Assembly (NCBI GenBank): GCA_030674185.1 | Contig: JAPXFY010000026.1 | Coordinates: forward strand, 55,001,169 to 55,065,168 | Direction of reading: 5' to 3' | DNA length: 64,000 bases | From: Monoplex corrugatus | Lineage: Eukaryota; Mollusca; Gastropoda; Littorinimorpha; Ranellidae | Shown here: positions 21,860-33,019 of the stretch, piece after piece | How the letters are laid out: each line of letters begins with the position of its first letter | Position numbering within the stretch: the stretch's first letter is position 1 | The notes under the pieces: generated by a model | Database searches by the model: none | What the model was told of the DNA's origin: nothing | What the model saw: the letters and a program-made list of their open reading frames with translations, nothing else | Made by a program: the position numbers and the translations under genes

Positions 21860-21937
21860 CCCCGTTAGCACATTGGTAAAACCGCGTACCGCAGTTCTGA
21901 AGCGCAGAATCGCCCAGGTTCGATCCCCGGCGTGGGG
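21860..21937 (+). other. tRNA-like sequence in 3' UTR of copy B
   Basis: Identical in sequence to the copy A tRNA-like block, with the same A- and B-box motifs, followed by 18 A. Confidence 0.6.
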
Positions 21938-22110
21938 AAAAAAAAAAAAAAAAAAAGACAACAGCAGAAGGGCATCCAGGAGTCATGACCTGGATGTGGC
22001 CCGGCCCCCCGAGAGTGTAAGGAATTCAGGGCCGAAACACTTGTCTAAAGGGGGTTACTTCTCTGAAGACCTTCTGTTGTCTAGCTCTCCCTAGAGTTTC
22101 TTTCTACCTT

Positions 22111-22875
22111 ATTGCTGTCGTTGTTGTCATTATTAGAGGTTGACGTGTGTTTTCCTTGTGTCTGCCTTTCAATAGAGGTTTTAGATGAAAGCAAATGAAA
22201 ATCCAAGCAATTGTCACAAGTAATAACTTGGAGATGTGTGATACTAGAAGGACCATAAAGCAGCAAATGAAAAATGAGTAAGAAAAGGAAAAATACAGCG
22301 ATACAGCCAAGACAACTGGTCAAGAAATAAAAACAAAATGCAAAGGAGAGCTGCATTAAACGACAAAGTGAAGACACTGAAAAAAGCCTTAACAACAACG
22401 ACATGTAGGTTTTTATCTAAGAATGTAAAAAAAAGAACTTGATGAAACAAAGTGTAGGAGAGTCAGCACCATTCAGGACAAATACGGCAACTGTTTCACG
22501 AAGAAAAAAGACATCATAAAAATATTTGTCCAAATACTTCTCTGAAACAAACAGCAAAGAGACCAAAGGAGATCCAAGCGTCCTTACGTGCAAGACCCAT
22601 CAAACAAAGGTGATTTCTCGATAATCTGTGAAGAAGTTGTAGCAGCAATGAAGTTGCTGAAATGTGGTGAAACTGGAGACATCGCCAACGTCCCTGCAAA
22701 ACTCTTAAAACATGGTGGACAGGGTTTAACCAGTATCCTAACCACCTTGTGCAACAAAGTCTGGCACACAGGCAAGTGGCCCATGTCATGGATCCAATCG
22801 TTAACCATCATCCTTCCCCCCAGAAAGGAAATCCCCATTGCTGCCAAAACTACAAGCCACAATGAATATATTTAA
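22111..22875 (+). mobile_element. RTE-clade remnant (linker and RT start)
   Basis: Broken frames give SVGESAPFRTNTATVSR-type linker sequence, then 22588-22870 IICEEVVAAMKLLKCGETGD, NVPAKLLKHGGQGLTSILTT, LCNKVWHTGKWPMSWIQSLT and IILPPRKE. This is the RTE block order leading to NYRTIS. A frameshift at about 22850 moves CQNYKP out of frame. About 240 bp of unrelated sequence (22876-23110) separates it from the next RTE block, which continues where this one stops. The two are therefore probably one element with an insertion and internal loss. Confidence 0.78.
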
Positions 22876-23109
22876 CATTGGGCAGAAGCTAATTAATATC
22901 ATTTAGCAACTATGTTCCAAACAGAAAATGCTGGTCTGACACAGCATGAGATTGTAGAGTGATTAGGCTTGCTTTTCCTTGGACTGTCTTGTATTCCTTA
23001 TGCTTTTCAGCCTATTCCTGAAATGCAGATTTTTTAATTAAACCGCGGTAGCATGCAGGTCCATGGATAATTGTTGTTGTTACAAGTGTTGTTTTTGTTG
23101 TTTATTGAT

Positions 23110-24299
23110 ATATTGAAATTTTCAACCTCAGATTGCTCTGTGAGAAATACCTGCAACACCAGCAAGGCCTTTACCACGTCTTCGTGGACTTCAAGAAGGC
23201 ATTCGACAGAGTTTGGCACGAAGCCTTGTGGGCAACCATGAGGCTGTACAACATCAATGCCAACCTGATCAGAACCATAGAATGCCTCTACGAAAAGGCG
23301 ACCAGTGCAGTCTACCATGACAACAACATAGGCGAATGGTTCCGAACCACAGTTGGAGTACGCCAAGGATGCCTGCTCTCCCCCACTCTCTTCAACATCT
23401 TCTTAGAGAGAATAATGGCTGACGCACTTGAAGACCACGAGGGAACAGTCAGCATCGGAGGTAGAACAATCACAAACTTGCGTTTTGCCGACGACATTGA
23501 CGGACTAGCTGGGCAAGAGCAAGAGCTAGTCAGCTTGATAAAACATCTTGATGAGGCCTCCACATCATATGGCATGCAGATCAGTGCAGAGAAAACCCAG
23601 TTGATGACAAATAATACCAATGGCATCAGCACTGACATTACCATAGACAACAAGAAACTTGAGACCGTCCATAGATTTAAGTATCTGGGAGCTATAGTAT
23701 CAGATGAAGGATCAAAGCCCGAGGTACTTTCCAGGATTGCACAGACCACAGCTGCAATGACCAAGCTAAAAGTCATCTGGAACGACAAGAATATCGCAAT
23801 CGGTTCCAAGATCAGACTGATGCGTTCCCTGGTCATGTCAATATTTTTGTATGCCTGCGAAACATGGACCATAACAGCAGACATTGAAAGAAGGATACAG
23901 GCAATGGAGATGAGATGCTTCCGCAAACTCCTTGGTATCTCGTACATAGATCATATAACCAATAAAGAAGTGAAAACCCGAATCGAAAACGCCATCGGGC
24001 CGTATGAAGACCTCCTGACCTCAGTGAAAAGACGCAAACTGAGGTGGTACGGGCACGTCACACGATCATCTGGACTGGCCAAGACCGTCTTGCAGGGAAC
24101 AGTTCAGGGAGGGAGACGAAGAGGCAGACAGAGAAAAAGATGGGAAGACAATATCAGAGAGTGGACTGGCCTTGAATGGAATATCATTCTGCGGAAAGCT
24201 GAGGACCGTGAGGAGTGGAGGAAGTTGGTTGCAAAATCTTCAATGGTGCCCCAACGGTCAACCAGACTACGGGACTGATGATGATGATGATGATGATAT
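23110..24299 (+). mobile_element. RTE-clade reverse transcriptase with 3' tail
   Basis: An uninterrupted frame of about 385 codons (to 24278) starts IFNLRLLCEKYLQHQQ and contains YHVFVDFKKAFDRVWH, GVRQGCLLSPTLFNIFLERI, LRFADDIDGLAGQEQE (FADD catalytic box), FKYLGAIVSDEGS, SIFLYACETWTI and the basic C-terminus GGRRRGRQRKRWEDNIREW, ending VPQRSTRLRD. The element ends in a (GAT)n run (24277-24299), the simple-repeat 3' end typical of RTE. The RT half is intact, but endonuclease and 5' parts lie in a separate damaged block upstream. Confidence 0.9.
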
Positions 24300-24903
24300 G
24301 GGTTTACCTGTATTTCCTTTCCGTGTCTATTTTTGTCTCATGTTTTTGTAAAGCACTTGACCGATTGACATACCGAAGTCAATTGTCTGTTGTAATTGAT
24401 TTCTATCACTTCTTTAACATTGTATATGTTATGGTTCGTCTGTTTTGGTCTTAGTTTCTTTTATCTTTTTTTTATTCTTATATGTGTAGAGTAGCAAGGA
24501 TCAACTGTGAAAGAGATCCAGTGGGACCTAATCCATGAGTAATAAATAGTTTAGAAGATTTGACATTCTGGGCCTCCTTTTTTTTTGGTATTCTGTACAT
24601 GGTTGATATTATAGAAAAAAAACAGACTAGAATACAAGCCATCATGGATCTGCATTCCTTTTCCAGTGCTTTGATCAGATGATGATGCTGAAGATGGGCC
24701 ACTGGCACTGTGCTTTGGTGGCAATTTCCTGGTCTGGATGATGGTGTTTTGACACTTTGTTGGAATGCCACATTCGTTCATATAACATACATACAAATAA
24801 GAAAACAAAACCTGCATATCAATATAATAAAAGGAAAAACAACAGACCGTTGATAAAAACTGGTCTTTTTATTTTACCTGAACCAGCACACCAGACATAA
24901 CTG
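24300..24903. other. No gene seen; 3' flank of receptor A
   Basis: AT-rich sequence between the RTE tail and the receptor A stop codon. aataaa-type signals occur on the minus strand (for example the reverse complement of tttatt at about 24868), which could serve receptor A. Nothing else was recognised. Confidence 0.4.
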
Positions 24904-26026
24904 TTAACTGTCAAGCAATTCAATATGAGATTCCAACCATTTTAGAAGTTTAGCTTCCTTTGATTTTCTCTGCTTTTCTGCCAGTGTGTTGAATGTGTAC
25001 ATGAAAGGATTAATTGCAGAGTTTAGGGGCAAAACAAAGATGGCCAAGGCCACATTCACCTCTCCAGGAATGGGAATGCCAGCCAGTGCCAAAAATCCAC
25101 ACAATCCAATGGGAAACCAGCACATAAAATCTGTGACAGCAACAGTGATCAGGCGTCGGGCTATGGTTATGTCTCGTGACACTTTGGTCGTGTTGGATGT
25201 CATGGTATTCTTCTGTACGGACCAGTAGATGAAGGCTTGACCAGCTGAAATCATTACAAACAAAATAAAATTGAAAACAATCAAAACACTTACGGAATAA
25301 AATCTTCCTTTGAAATCTCGCCTGGTAACTGGAAGAGGAATACAGATACCTGTCTGACTGTAAAACTCCCAACGTGCTGTCACTGGAAGCAAAGGCAACA
25401 AAGCAAGAAACCAACCAACCACCCAAGTCAACGCACAAGCCACAAATGCTGAAATCTTTTCAAATCGTAAGGTACTGAAAGGAAAACGAAGAACAATAAA
25501 CCGATCCAGAGTGATAAGCCAGATGACTACAGCTGATACTTCACTAGACAACAGAGAGAGAAAACCAGCCATCTTACAGGCCACGCTCCTCGTCCATGTC
25601 TCATCATAATGGAGATATATACCACGGAACAGTTCATCAGCCACTCCAATGATAACAATGTAGACACCCATCAGAAAGTCTGCAACAGTGAGATTGATGA
25701 CAAACACATTGAATCCACTTAAAGAGGTCGTCTTCCATGCACATAAACGTACAACAAAACAAAAGACGTTGCCAGTCAGTGATAAGCAGCTGATCAGCCA
25801 GAGAAACACTCGGTACATTCCTGATTGCAGTAAATCTTCACATGACGAAATCTCGTCTTCTGGAGCGTAGCAAAATCTGCGATCAAATGTATGTGGTAGT
25901 ATTTCATGGCAACACAATTTATAGTTTCCTGTAGATACCACGCTAAGGTGGGTAAGATCCTTGAATAAATCTGATGGAAACGTTTTTACTGGACTACCAT
26001 CCATGTATAACTGGGACAACCGGGTG
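24904..26026 (-). CDS. Receptor A, last LRR and 7TM domain (GRL101-like GPCR)
   Basis: The frame gives the C-terminal 370 or so residues of a rhodopsin-family receptor. A final LRR and Cys-rich flank (YKLCCHEILP) lead into TM1 (VFLWLISCLSLTGNVFCF, residues about 74-94). Then come TM2 with LTVADFLMGVY, TM3 ending LDRFIVL (DRF in place of DRY), and TM7 with NSAINPFMYTF (the NPxxY motif kept). A short basic tail ends ESHIELLDS. These are the features of leucine-rich-repeat GPCRs related to relaxin receptors and snail GRL101. It joins the ectodomain ORF upstream through a one-base frame break in a CCC/GGG run at 26020-26026. It is the best preserved 7TM of the three receptors. Confidence 0.88.
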
Positions 26027-28277
26027 TACACTGAAATCCAACATTGCTGATAGTATGGATGGTAGTAAAAGTTAAGTTTAGTTTCTGCAAGCTGGAGAAC
26101 TTGGACAGAACACTGGTGTCAAATTCTGTCAGTGTAGTGTATGAGAGATCTATCATTCTGAGTGATGTTTGATACAGAAAAGATGAGTCATCAGTGTAGA
26201 GCGAGATGAGAGGATTGTTGGACAGTGACAATGTCTGTAAATTTTGTAAGTTCAAGAAGTTAGTCATGTTGATATGCTGAAGTTTGTTGCCAGAGACATC
26301 AAGAAACTGTAAATTGAACAAGTTCATGTCAGACAAGAGACTCAATGAACACTGGCTAAGAATCAGGCGAATAAGATATGCTGGAGTACTGACAGTAGAT
26401 AGACTCATTCCTGAATCTGTGGCATCCAGAAAACGAAGCTGAGGGAAGAGTGAAACAGAGAACGGTTGGAAACATAAGAAAGTGTGACCTTGACATAAAC
26501 ATTCTGAAGGGCAGGTCACTCCACACAATAATTCATCATCATGCAATGGGCAGTGAGGCCAACCGTCACACAGATAGTCACCATGTACACATATTCGATA
26601 AGATCTGCATCTGAAGAATCCTGGACACATCATGTCTTCACATCCCTCCTCATCCTCGTGGCCCATACAGTCGTACATTCCATTGCATCGTGTGTAGACA
26701 GGAAGACAGTCATTGTACTCGCCAGGACAACGATAGTGGGTGTCTGGACAGGACTCGTTGGATTTCATTGGTGTTGAAATAAAAGAACTGATGCCATCAA
26801 AGTTGACAAGAACAGGAGATGGAATGTATTGGTTATACCATGTATATCTTCCTCTTAGTCTGCCACAGTCTTCTTCATCTGATTGGTCCTGACACTCAAA
26901 GAACATATCACACCTTTTATCAAAAGACACGCACTGACCACTGATGCATGTAAACATGTTGACACAAGGAGGATGCTCACAGAATGATTCATCACTTTTA
27001 TCCGGACAGTCAGATATGAAGTCACACACCAGTGTGTATGACAGTGTTGTGAAGTCATCCCCACATATAAATAGGGGGACAGGAATGGCGTGCTGGTCTG
27101 TAAGATCAAACCTGTTGTGTGTCAATGACAGATTTCCATAAAAAGTACAAGGAGGTGTGAGCCCCTGACCGCACACGCCATACTGATGTGAGCCACACAA
27201 GAGAAATGCATGAGTCACATGGCCATTTGGACACATTGTCAAAGACTGTTGCTTGGTGTGCAGCAAGAGTTGTGGGCTGACTAGTGTTATTGCATCAGGT
27301 TTATACGGCTTACGTCTGGTATTTGTTGTCTTGAATTCACAAATTGCGCTGTATGGATTTTCTTCACCCTCACATGTACCCCAGATAGCTTCCCTTTGAA
27401 AGTTAGTAAAGCATAACTTTACACTTGATTGGCGTCCAATTATTGCTTCAGCCTGAATGGAGTGATAAAGGACAGTCCTTTCATCATTAAGAATGGCCTT
27501 TCTGTAGATATTAGCTAAAGACATGTCAGCAGAATATAATCCAAGTGCAAGGCCCTTGAAAATGTGCACACAGGGTTTTGCGAATTCAAGAAATGCTTCA
27601 TACCAGTCATGCTCACACAGAGGCACTGCAAGCACTCCCCCCAAAGAATGACAGTACTCTCTGGCTCTGTAGTAATGTTTGATTTCGTTACTACGAAATT
27701 CTCGCAGATCGTGTGTGCTGACATATTTGTAGCATTTTTTACAAACTGCCACCAAACCTTGACAGTCAGGACTGCTGAAAAGACAATATTCTGTTTCATC
27801 CTGTCCATCTTCACACTCTGTCCTCAGGTTACAGTCCAAGTGGTGCTGATATGTCGAGTAATGGCCAACAGAACAGTTGAATAACCTACTGGGTAGCATC
27901 TGGGGCACTTCAGTTTTGTAGTGAATAGAAAAGAAGATTTCAAAACAACGTGAGTAATTTGATTTTTTAAACCGAAATTGACGATGATAAGAACTGAGAC
28001 TTAGAGTAAGACTTGCAGTTTTGTAAACTTCCACTTGTTCGAAGTTTTCGTCACGATCATAGAACTTTATGTGCCGTCTGTTAGCGTCATATACATACAG
28101 CTTAAGAACTAGACATGAGGCAAGTTCTGGATTCCAGTCGTTTTTGTAAAATCTCTTGAAACTGACCATGATGGCATGTTCGGCTGGGACAGATACAGTT
28201 CTCCTGACAGTGGAAGAGTTGCTGTGAATATTGTAGATTGCTATCAAGTACCCGGATGATGATGACATGTTCACCAT
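25986..28277 (-). CDS. Receptor A, ectodomain (CUB-like, LDLa, C-type lectin, LRR)
   Basis: A 763-codon frame. Residues 1-120 look like a CUB-type beta domain ending CFEIFFSIHY. LDLa repeats lie at about 133-166, 403-433 (CDFISDCPDKSDESFC), 438-471, 510-546 and 551-585. A C-type-lectin-like domain lies at about 172-315 (YYRAREYCHSLGGVLAVP ... SAICEF). An LRR N-cap (CPSECLCQGHTFLC) is at about 588-602 and LRRs follow to about 750. There is no signal peptide after the first ATG. The frame is open upstream to about 28327, where an AG (ctgtaagacag) could be a splice acceptor, so earlier exons probably exist beyond 28.3 kb. The frame runs out of register at about 26024, one base short of joining the 7TM part. 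The gene is either freshly broken, miscalled in a homopolymer, or a recent pseudogene. Confidence 0.87.
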   Translation of the reverse strand: MVNMSSSSGYLIAIYNIHSNSSTVRRTVSVPAEHAIMVSFKRFYKNDWNPELASCLVLKLYVYDANRRHIKFYDRDENFEQVEVYKTASLTLSLSSYHRQFRFKKSNYSRCFEIFFSIHYKTEVPQMLPSRLFNCSVGHYSTYQHHLDCNLRTECEDGQDETEYCLFSSPDCQGLVAVCKKCYKYVSTHDLREFRSNEIKHYYRAREYCHSLGGVLAVPLCEHDWYEAFLEFAKPCVHIFKGLALGLYSADMSLANIYRKAILNDERTVLYHSIQAEAIIGRQSSVKLCFTNFQREAIWGTCEGEENPYSAICEFKTTNTRRKPYKPDAITLVSPQLLLHTKQQSLTMCPNGHVTHAFLLCGSHQYGVCGQGLTPPCTFYGNLSLTHNRFDLTDQHAIPVPLFICGDDFTTLSYTLVCDFISDCPDKSDESFCEHPPCVNMFTCISGQCVSFDKRCDMFFECQDQSDEEDCGRLRGRYTWYNQYIPSPVLVNFDGISSFISTPMKSNESCPDTHYRCPGEYNDCLPVYTRCNGMYDCMGHEDEEGCEDMMCPGFFRCRSYRICVHGDYLCDGWPHCPLHDDELLCGVTCPSECLCQGHTFLCFQPFSVSLFPQLRFLDATDSGMSLSTVSTPAYLIRLILSQCSLSLLSDMNLFNLQFLDVSGNKLQHINMTNFLNLQNLQTLSLSNNPLISLYTDDSSFLYQTSLRMIDLSYTTLTEFDTSVLSKFSSLQKLNLTFTTIHTISNVGFQCTPGCPSYTWMVVQ

Positions 28278-28329
28278 AGATATCTCTACCAGTCCATCAG
28301 TTGCTGGTGGTGCACTTTCAAACTGTCTT

Positions 28330-29479
28330 ACAGATTAAAATCAGTCAATTCCACAAACAATCAAACACAACAAAACTGAAAAACAGCAGACTACAATTAA
28401 AGCTTTTGCCAAATCCAAAAAGTTGATTTATAGTTTTCCTTTAACCAGAAATTAGCGATCTGATAAATGCACCTTTATCATGTAGTATTGTGACTTCATA
28501 ATTGCAATTTCTTCTTATTCTTGCAAATTGATAATCAAAGAGAGTGACATTTCTCGTGTGCATAATAAGGAAGTTGTTTTATAGTGGGTGTTGAGAAGTA
28601 TGCGTGTTCAGTATCAAATTTAATCTTTAGTTGATCTTAAGAGTTTAACAACAAAAAAGGAGATGAAAACATGAATGGAGATGATATAATTAAATTGTGT
28701 CATGTAGTCTTCATTTGCACTATGACCTTGTGATACTTGTGACCTTGGGAACGTGGCACTTTAGTAACAGAATCAGAGAATGTTTAATTGTATTTGTTTG
28801 AAAACAAAATCAAGTTGAGAACTGTTATGTGTGTTGCTTGGAAAACCTGGTCTTTCTTTGCTTCCTTATTTCTGAAGCTCTTTGTAGTTGATGCATTGGA
28901 ACGCAGCTCTCTCCTTCACAAAAAGAAATAGCTAAAATATGAAAGTCATGCCATATTGTTTGTTCTCTCCACAAAGACTATGCGGGAGAAACACCATCAT
29001 CTTCACAACCTAGAGCTAAACAACGCTCAAGCAAACTGGAACACTGAAAGAACTGACCCATGCAATGCACAGATACTCCTGGCACATTCTCAGCCTATGC
29101 AAAGTAAGATGGAAGAACAATGGACAAACACAGACAGAAAAGGGGCGTATCCTGTACTACACTGGAGAAGATAGCTAGCATGCACAGACAGTGGGGTTAT
29201 TTACTTAACAAAAGGTTTAGGTACACTGTATTGGGATGCTTCCCTGTTTCGAGAAGGATCATGATTCTCTTCCTGCAAGTGAAACAATTCACCGTCATTG
29301 ATGGCACTGTCTGTCCCAGTAGACAGTGGCTGCGCTTAGTAAGAACTCAGCTGGATGTAGAACAGTGTCATTTCTAGCTGAACAGTCTGATTTCTCAACA
29401 ATCATCCTTGGCAAAACTGATTTACAATAAGGCTGATGGCTGTAGCTGGCTGGTTGCTGTCATAGCTTCCTTCTCTTTA
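28330..29479. other. Receptor A upstream region; no gene recognised
   Basis: AT-rich sequence that may hold intron and 5' exons of receptor A. I could not identify a signal-peptide exon. A short plus-strand frame at 28956-29174 has no recognisable motif. Confidence 0.4.
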
Positions 29480-30220
29480 TGCTATCCAACCACAGTTGAG
29501 TTTGTTTTTCCTCTGCAATGACGACGCCTGCCTGTACAGCCTGTCACCATGCACAACGATTAGTAGCCGTCTCTGCCTAAGTGTACACACTGATAGCAGC
29601 AGCTTCAGTTCGCTTTGCAAACGTTCCTTTATCACAGCAGTGCACATCCCGTGGTCCAGGTTTTTGCATCGAGCTCTCCAGACAAATCTTTTGGTATACA
29701 GCCATTCTGCATGCAGCATACTTGGCCTTGTCAGTGTGGTCATTGTTGTGTGAAGAGGGCATACATGCTTGAAATCCTAGCCTGGTCTGGGAGTCCCTCT
29801 CTGGCATACGGTCCGTCCAGAAAATGGCTAAGATCCGGCGCAAACACCGCAGGTAGAAGCTATTGAGGCATTGCTCTTGACGCACATAGGTAGCCCAGCT
29901 CTTGCTGCCATAGAGAAGGGTACTCAGTATGCAGGTTCTGTACATTCCAATTTTGGTGAGTTGAGTTTATTATTTTCCCACATTTTCTTGGACGGACTAG
30001 CTATGGCAGCAGCAGCTTTCCCTACCCATTTGTTGAGCTGTGGCTCCAGGGATAAGTTGCTGGAATTGTTGATCCGAGATACGTAAAATCATTTACTGCT
30101 TGTGGGGTGTGATTGTTAATGTTGATGCCAGGATCTTTGCTGTCGTTTTGTCTCATCTCACATCGGTTTATGATGTTGATCAGATAAAACAAATCTACAT
30201 CCAGGTTCAAACAGTCATCA
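29480..30220 (-). mobile_element. Non-LTR reverse transcriptase C-terminal remnant
   Basis: On the minus strand there is GININNHTPQAVNDFTYLGST (30110-30050), then CILSTLLYGSKSWATYVRQE and LNSFYLRCLRRILAI (29935-29850), then a RQRRLL piece at about 29560. These are the post-catalytic blocks (FxYLGS, LLYGSExW, FHLRCLRRIL) of a widespread endonuclease-RT LINE. Frames are interrupted and the catalytic part is missing. Confidence 0.68.
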
Positions 30221-30229
30221 ACGAAGTCG

Positions 30230-31125
30230 ACAAGTAAACATCCCCATCGTCCAGTCTGACTGGAACGCTAAGGTTAGTTAGATGCCCAGGAAGACTGGAG
30301 GAGTTTCTGAGAGTACTAACTACAGGCAAATACGCGTGTTGAAATTTGCCAGTGACCATCACTTAGCTCTTGCTAACATGCTTGATGAATATAAGGCATC
30401 TCAACGATGGACATGGCTCTCTCCAACTAGTCAATATCACACCCAATAGACTGCATTCTTGTGAAGAACTGGAACAGGTCTGCCAACAATAGAAAAAAAC
30501 AAGGACATGTACAGAATCTGGTCTTGGCAGTGTCAGACCATTGTCATGACGAAATCTAAAGTAAGGTTGAAGATTAACAAGAGAATGAAAAAATAACACT
30601 TTCAAAGTCAATCTTGACAAACTGAAAGATCTTGACTTTGCTGAACAATTCCAAGCAATCAATGGAGGAATATTCATACCACTACTAATGCTTAAAGAAG
30701 TCCTCGAAGACCCCAATGAAGTGATGACTGAAACAAAAATAGAGGTTTAAGGGGTAAGCCGATGGAAATCCAGGCCATGGATCACAAGTAATGTTCTGGA
30801 GATGTGACACTAGAAGGAGCATACAGCATCAAAAGAATAATGAGACTGGAAAAACAAATACAGTGCTACACATGTAAACAAGAGAATTGCTCAAAACATG
30901 GAAAATGCAATAGAAAACTGGATAGAACACACAGTGTGAAGACACTGAGAAAAACCTTGACAAAAACGACTCCAAGAAATGATTTGAAGATTGCAAAATA
31001 TTTGGCTAACGAAAAGCAAAGTAGTGTCTTCAGCATTCAGAGCACAGATGGCAAGTGTCTCACACAGGAAAAAGGCATCATAAAAAGGTGGACTCAGTAT
31101 TACTCTGAACTGTACAACAAACAGA
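30230..31125 (+). mobile_element. RTE-clade endonuclease and linker remnant
   Basis: Broken frames give VPIVQSDWNAKV, LKFASDHHLALANML, ASQRWTWLSPTSQYH, then a long degenerate stretch, then LRKTLTKTTPRNDLKIAKYL and STDGKCLTQEKGIIKRWTQY. This is the same block order as the 1-1690 remnant, on the opposite strand. It ends at about 31125, where a different LINE fragment begins. Confidence 0.72.
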
Positions 31126-31129
31126 GCGT

Positions 31130-31369
31130 GGCTTTGGTGATCATGGCCCTCTTTGTGAATCTATCTCTTGTCGTTGCAAGTACACCTCCCAGCTTTAACC
31201 CACGGCATCTTTATAGGTTTCTCATGACGGTTTTGCTGTTAAGTGAAAACAAATCTGATGACAGAACACAACCCTGCTTAATCCCTCCTTCATATTTTGG
31301 AAAGAATTAATATCGTTTTCTGCTGCTGCTTGTTTCTTAGATAGATAGATAGATAGATAGATACATCTG

Positions 31370-31404
<35 letters not shown>

Positions 31405-31470
31405 GCAGACAGGCAGATAGATAGATAGACATACAGGCAGATAGATAGATAGATAGATAGCTAGATAGCT

Positions 31471-31507
<37 letters not shown>

Positions 31508-32298
31508 GCGCTTGTCTTGTCTTGTTGTGTTGAATATGTGCTTACTTTGGTTTGCTTGTTCTTCTGGTTCCTAATCTTCTTTATTAATGATCTTCTTGTG
31601 TCTGTCTTCTTCAAGACTGTCTCGTTTGTTTTCCTTGCTGTCCATGAAACTCTCAATGTTCTTCTCAGAAACCACATTCCAATTGCCTCAATTTTGTTCT
31701 GACTTTGCGTGTTGATTGTTCACGCCTTACAACCATACAGCATTATCGGTTCTATGTAACACTTAAGAACTCTCTTCTTATTGTTAATTGATAGTTGTTT
31801 CTTGGTAAGAATGCTTTTCATCTTTTTGAATATTGTTTTGGCTTGGCCAATTCTGCTGCTGTTTCTGATGTCCTACCATCTGGTGAGATGACCGTTTCCA
31901 GATATTTAAACTTGTCAACCTGTCTCAATGTTGTGCTGTTTGCTGTTATTTTGCCTGAGGTGATTTCTTGTTTTTTACTGAACATCATGACTTCAAACTT
32001 CTTGTATTTAGCTCCGGCTCTTTATTTTTGCTTTCTGTTTCTATCATGTTCACAAAGTTTTGTAGGTCTTTTTTCTTTTTCTGAAAATTAGCAGGATGTT
32101 ATTTGCGTAACGAATGTTGTTGATCATTTTCTTCCAACCTTTATCCCACGGCATCTTTATAGGTTTCTCATGATGGTTTTGCTGTTAAGTGAAAACAAAT
32201 CTGATGACAGAACACAACCCTGCATAACCCCTCCTTTAAATTTTGGAAAGAGTTAATATCGTTTTATATTCTCATTGCTGCTGCTTGTTCCTTAGATA

Positions 32299-32300
<2 letters not shown>
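31130..32300 (-). mobile_element. RTE-type RT remnant with internal duplication
   Basis: Reading minus from 32250: QGCVLSSDLFSLNSKTIMRN, INNIRYANNILLI (the YADD box decayed to YANN), then FKYLETVISPDGR (about 31900), MWFLRRTLRVSWTARKTNE (31677-31620) and RRSLIKKIRNQ. The QGCVLSSDLF segment occurs a second time at 31195-31345. Both copies are followed by GATA and GA microsatellites, so about 0.95 kb was duplicated or rearranged. It is inactive. Confidence 0.68.
31339..31502. repeat. (GATA)n with (GA)n microsatellite
   Basis: Imperfect GATA array with CAGG/CAGA variants, ending gctagagagagagag. It is paired with the similar array at 32299-32414. Confidence 0.96.
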
Positions 32301-32391
<91 letters not shown>

Positions 32392-32414
32392 CAGATAGCT
32401 AGAGAGAGAGAGAG
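32299..32414. repeat. (GATA)n with (GA)n microsatellite
   Basis: About 24 GATA units, then gctagagagagagag, matching the end of the 31.4-kb array. Confidence 0.97.
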
Positions 32415-32529
32415 ATGGAATTTTTACAAGTAGCCCAGCAGCATTATTTCGGAACTTTTTGGAGCCTGTGAAAGACAAATTTTGGTAGGTCAACAAAATG
32501 TGTACCGTTAGAATCAAGGCCAGTCAGAG

Positions 32530-32965
32530 AATCGGAGAAAATGAACAAAAGGTGGAAAAGTAATAGCGAAAGCACCGAGTTTCTTGAGTTCTACATTGGC
32601 CACATCGAAGCCTGGACACTAAGAGAAGACAAAGATTATAAAATAAATGCAGCAGAAATGTGGCTCTATAGACGACTTCTCAGAGTCAAATGGACAGACA
32701 GAACAAACGATAGCATATTTGAGAAACTGAATGCTAAGTGTCACTACTGACAGAGATCAACAAAAGAAAGCTGAAATATGTAGGCTATGCCATCATAAAC
32801 ACCAAAACAGATTTGATATCAATGATCCTACAGGAGAAAGTTGAGGCAAGGAGAAGAAAGGGACGACCGCACACCTCCTACTTCAACAACATCGCTGATT
32901 CTGTGGTCTGGGGATCCAGGAAGTCGCCCACAGAAGTCTCAATCGTGTGACCTGGAGAAGACTTG
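32530..32965 (+). mobile_element. RTE-type RT C-terminal remnant
   Basis: Two frames give IEAWTLREDKD, AAEMWLYRRLLRVKWTDRTN and then LLTEINKRKLKYVGYAI, NTKTDLISMILQEKVEARRR and KGRPHTSYFNNIAD. These are the post-catalytic blocks of an RTE-like element, split by one frameshift at about 32745. The fragment is followed immediately by a CR1/L2 reverse transcriptase piece. Confidence 0.72.
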
Positions 32966-33019
32966 TAACGTCGAGCACGAATCCTACCGCCGATCAGGCG
33001 AAAGAGAGAGGTGAGATGA

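Larger units (their letters stand above)
18354..22110 (+). mobile_element. REL-endonuclease LINE, copy B (full-length, R2/NeSL-like)
   Basis: A 3.76-kb unit with a 5' UTR (18354-18590), one long protein split by a single frameshift, and a 3' UTR with tRNA-like sequence, A-run and hairpin. Domain order is N-terminal zinc finger, RT, CCHC knuckle, REL endonuclease. That order places it among LINEs with a restriction-like endonuclease (R2, R4, NeSL, Hero groups) rather than APE-type LINEs. The 3' boundary is the last base shared with copy A; the 5' boundary is where copy A ends. Being complete and almost identical to copy A, it is young. Confidence 0.88.

Noticed and set aside
23110..24278. RTE reverse transcriptase as a domesticated host gene
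   Set aside because: Intact frame, but it ends in the typical GAT-repeat tail and continues a damaged element; no sign of host exons.
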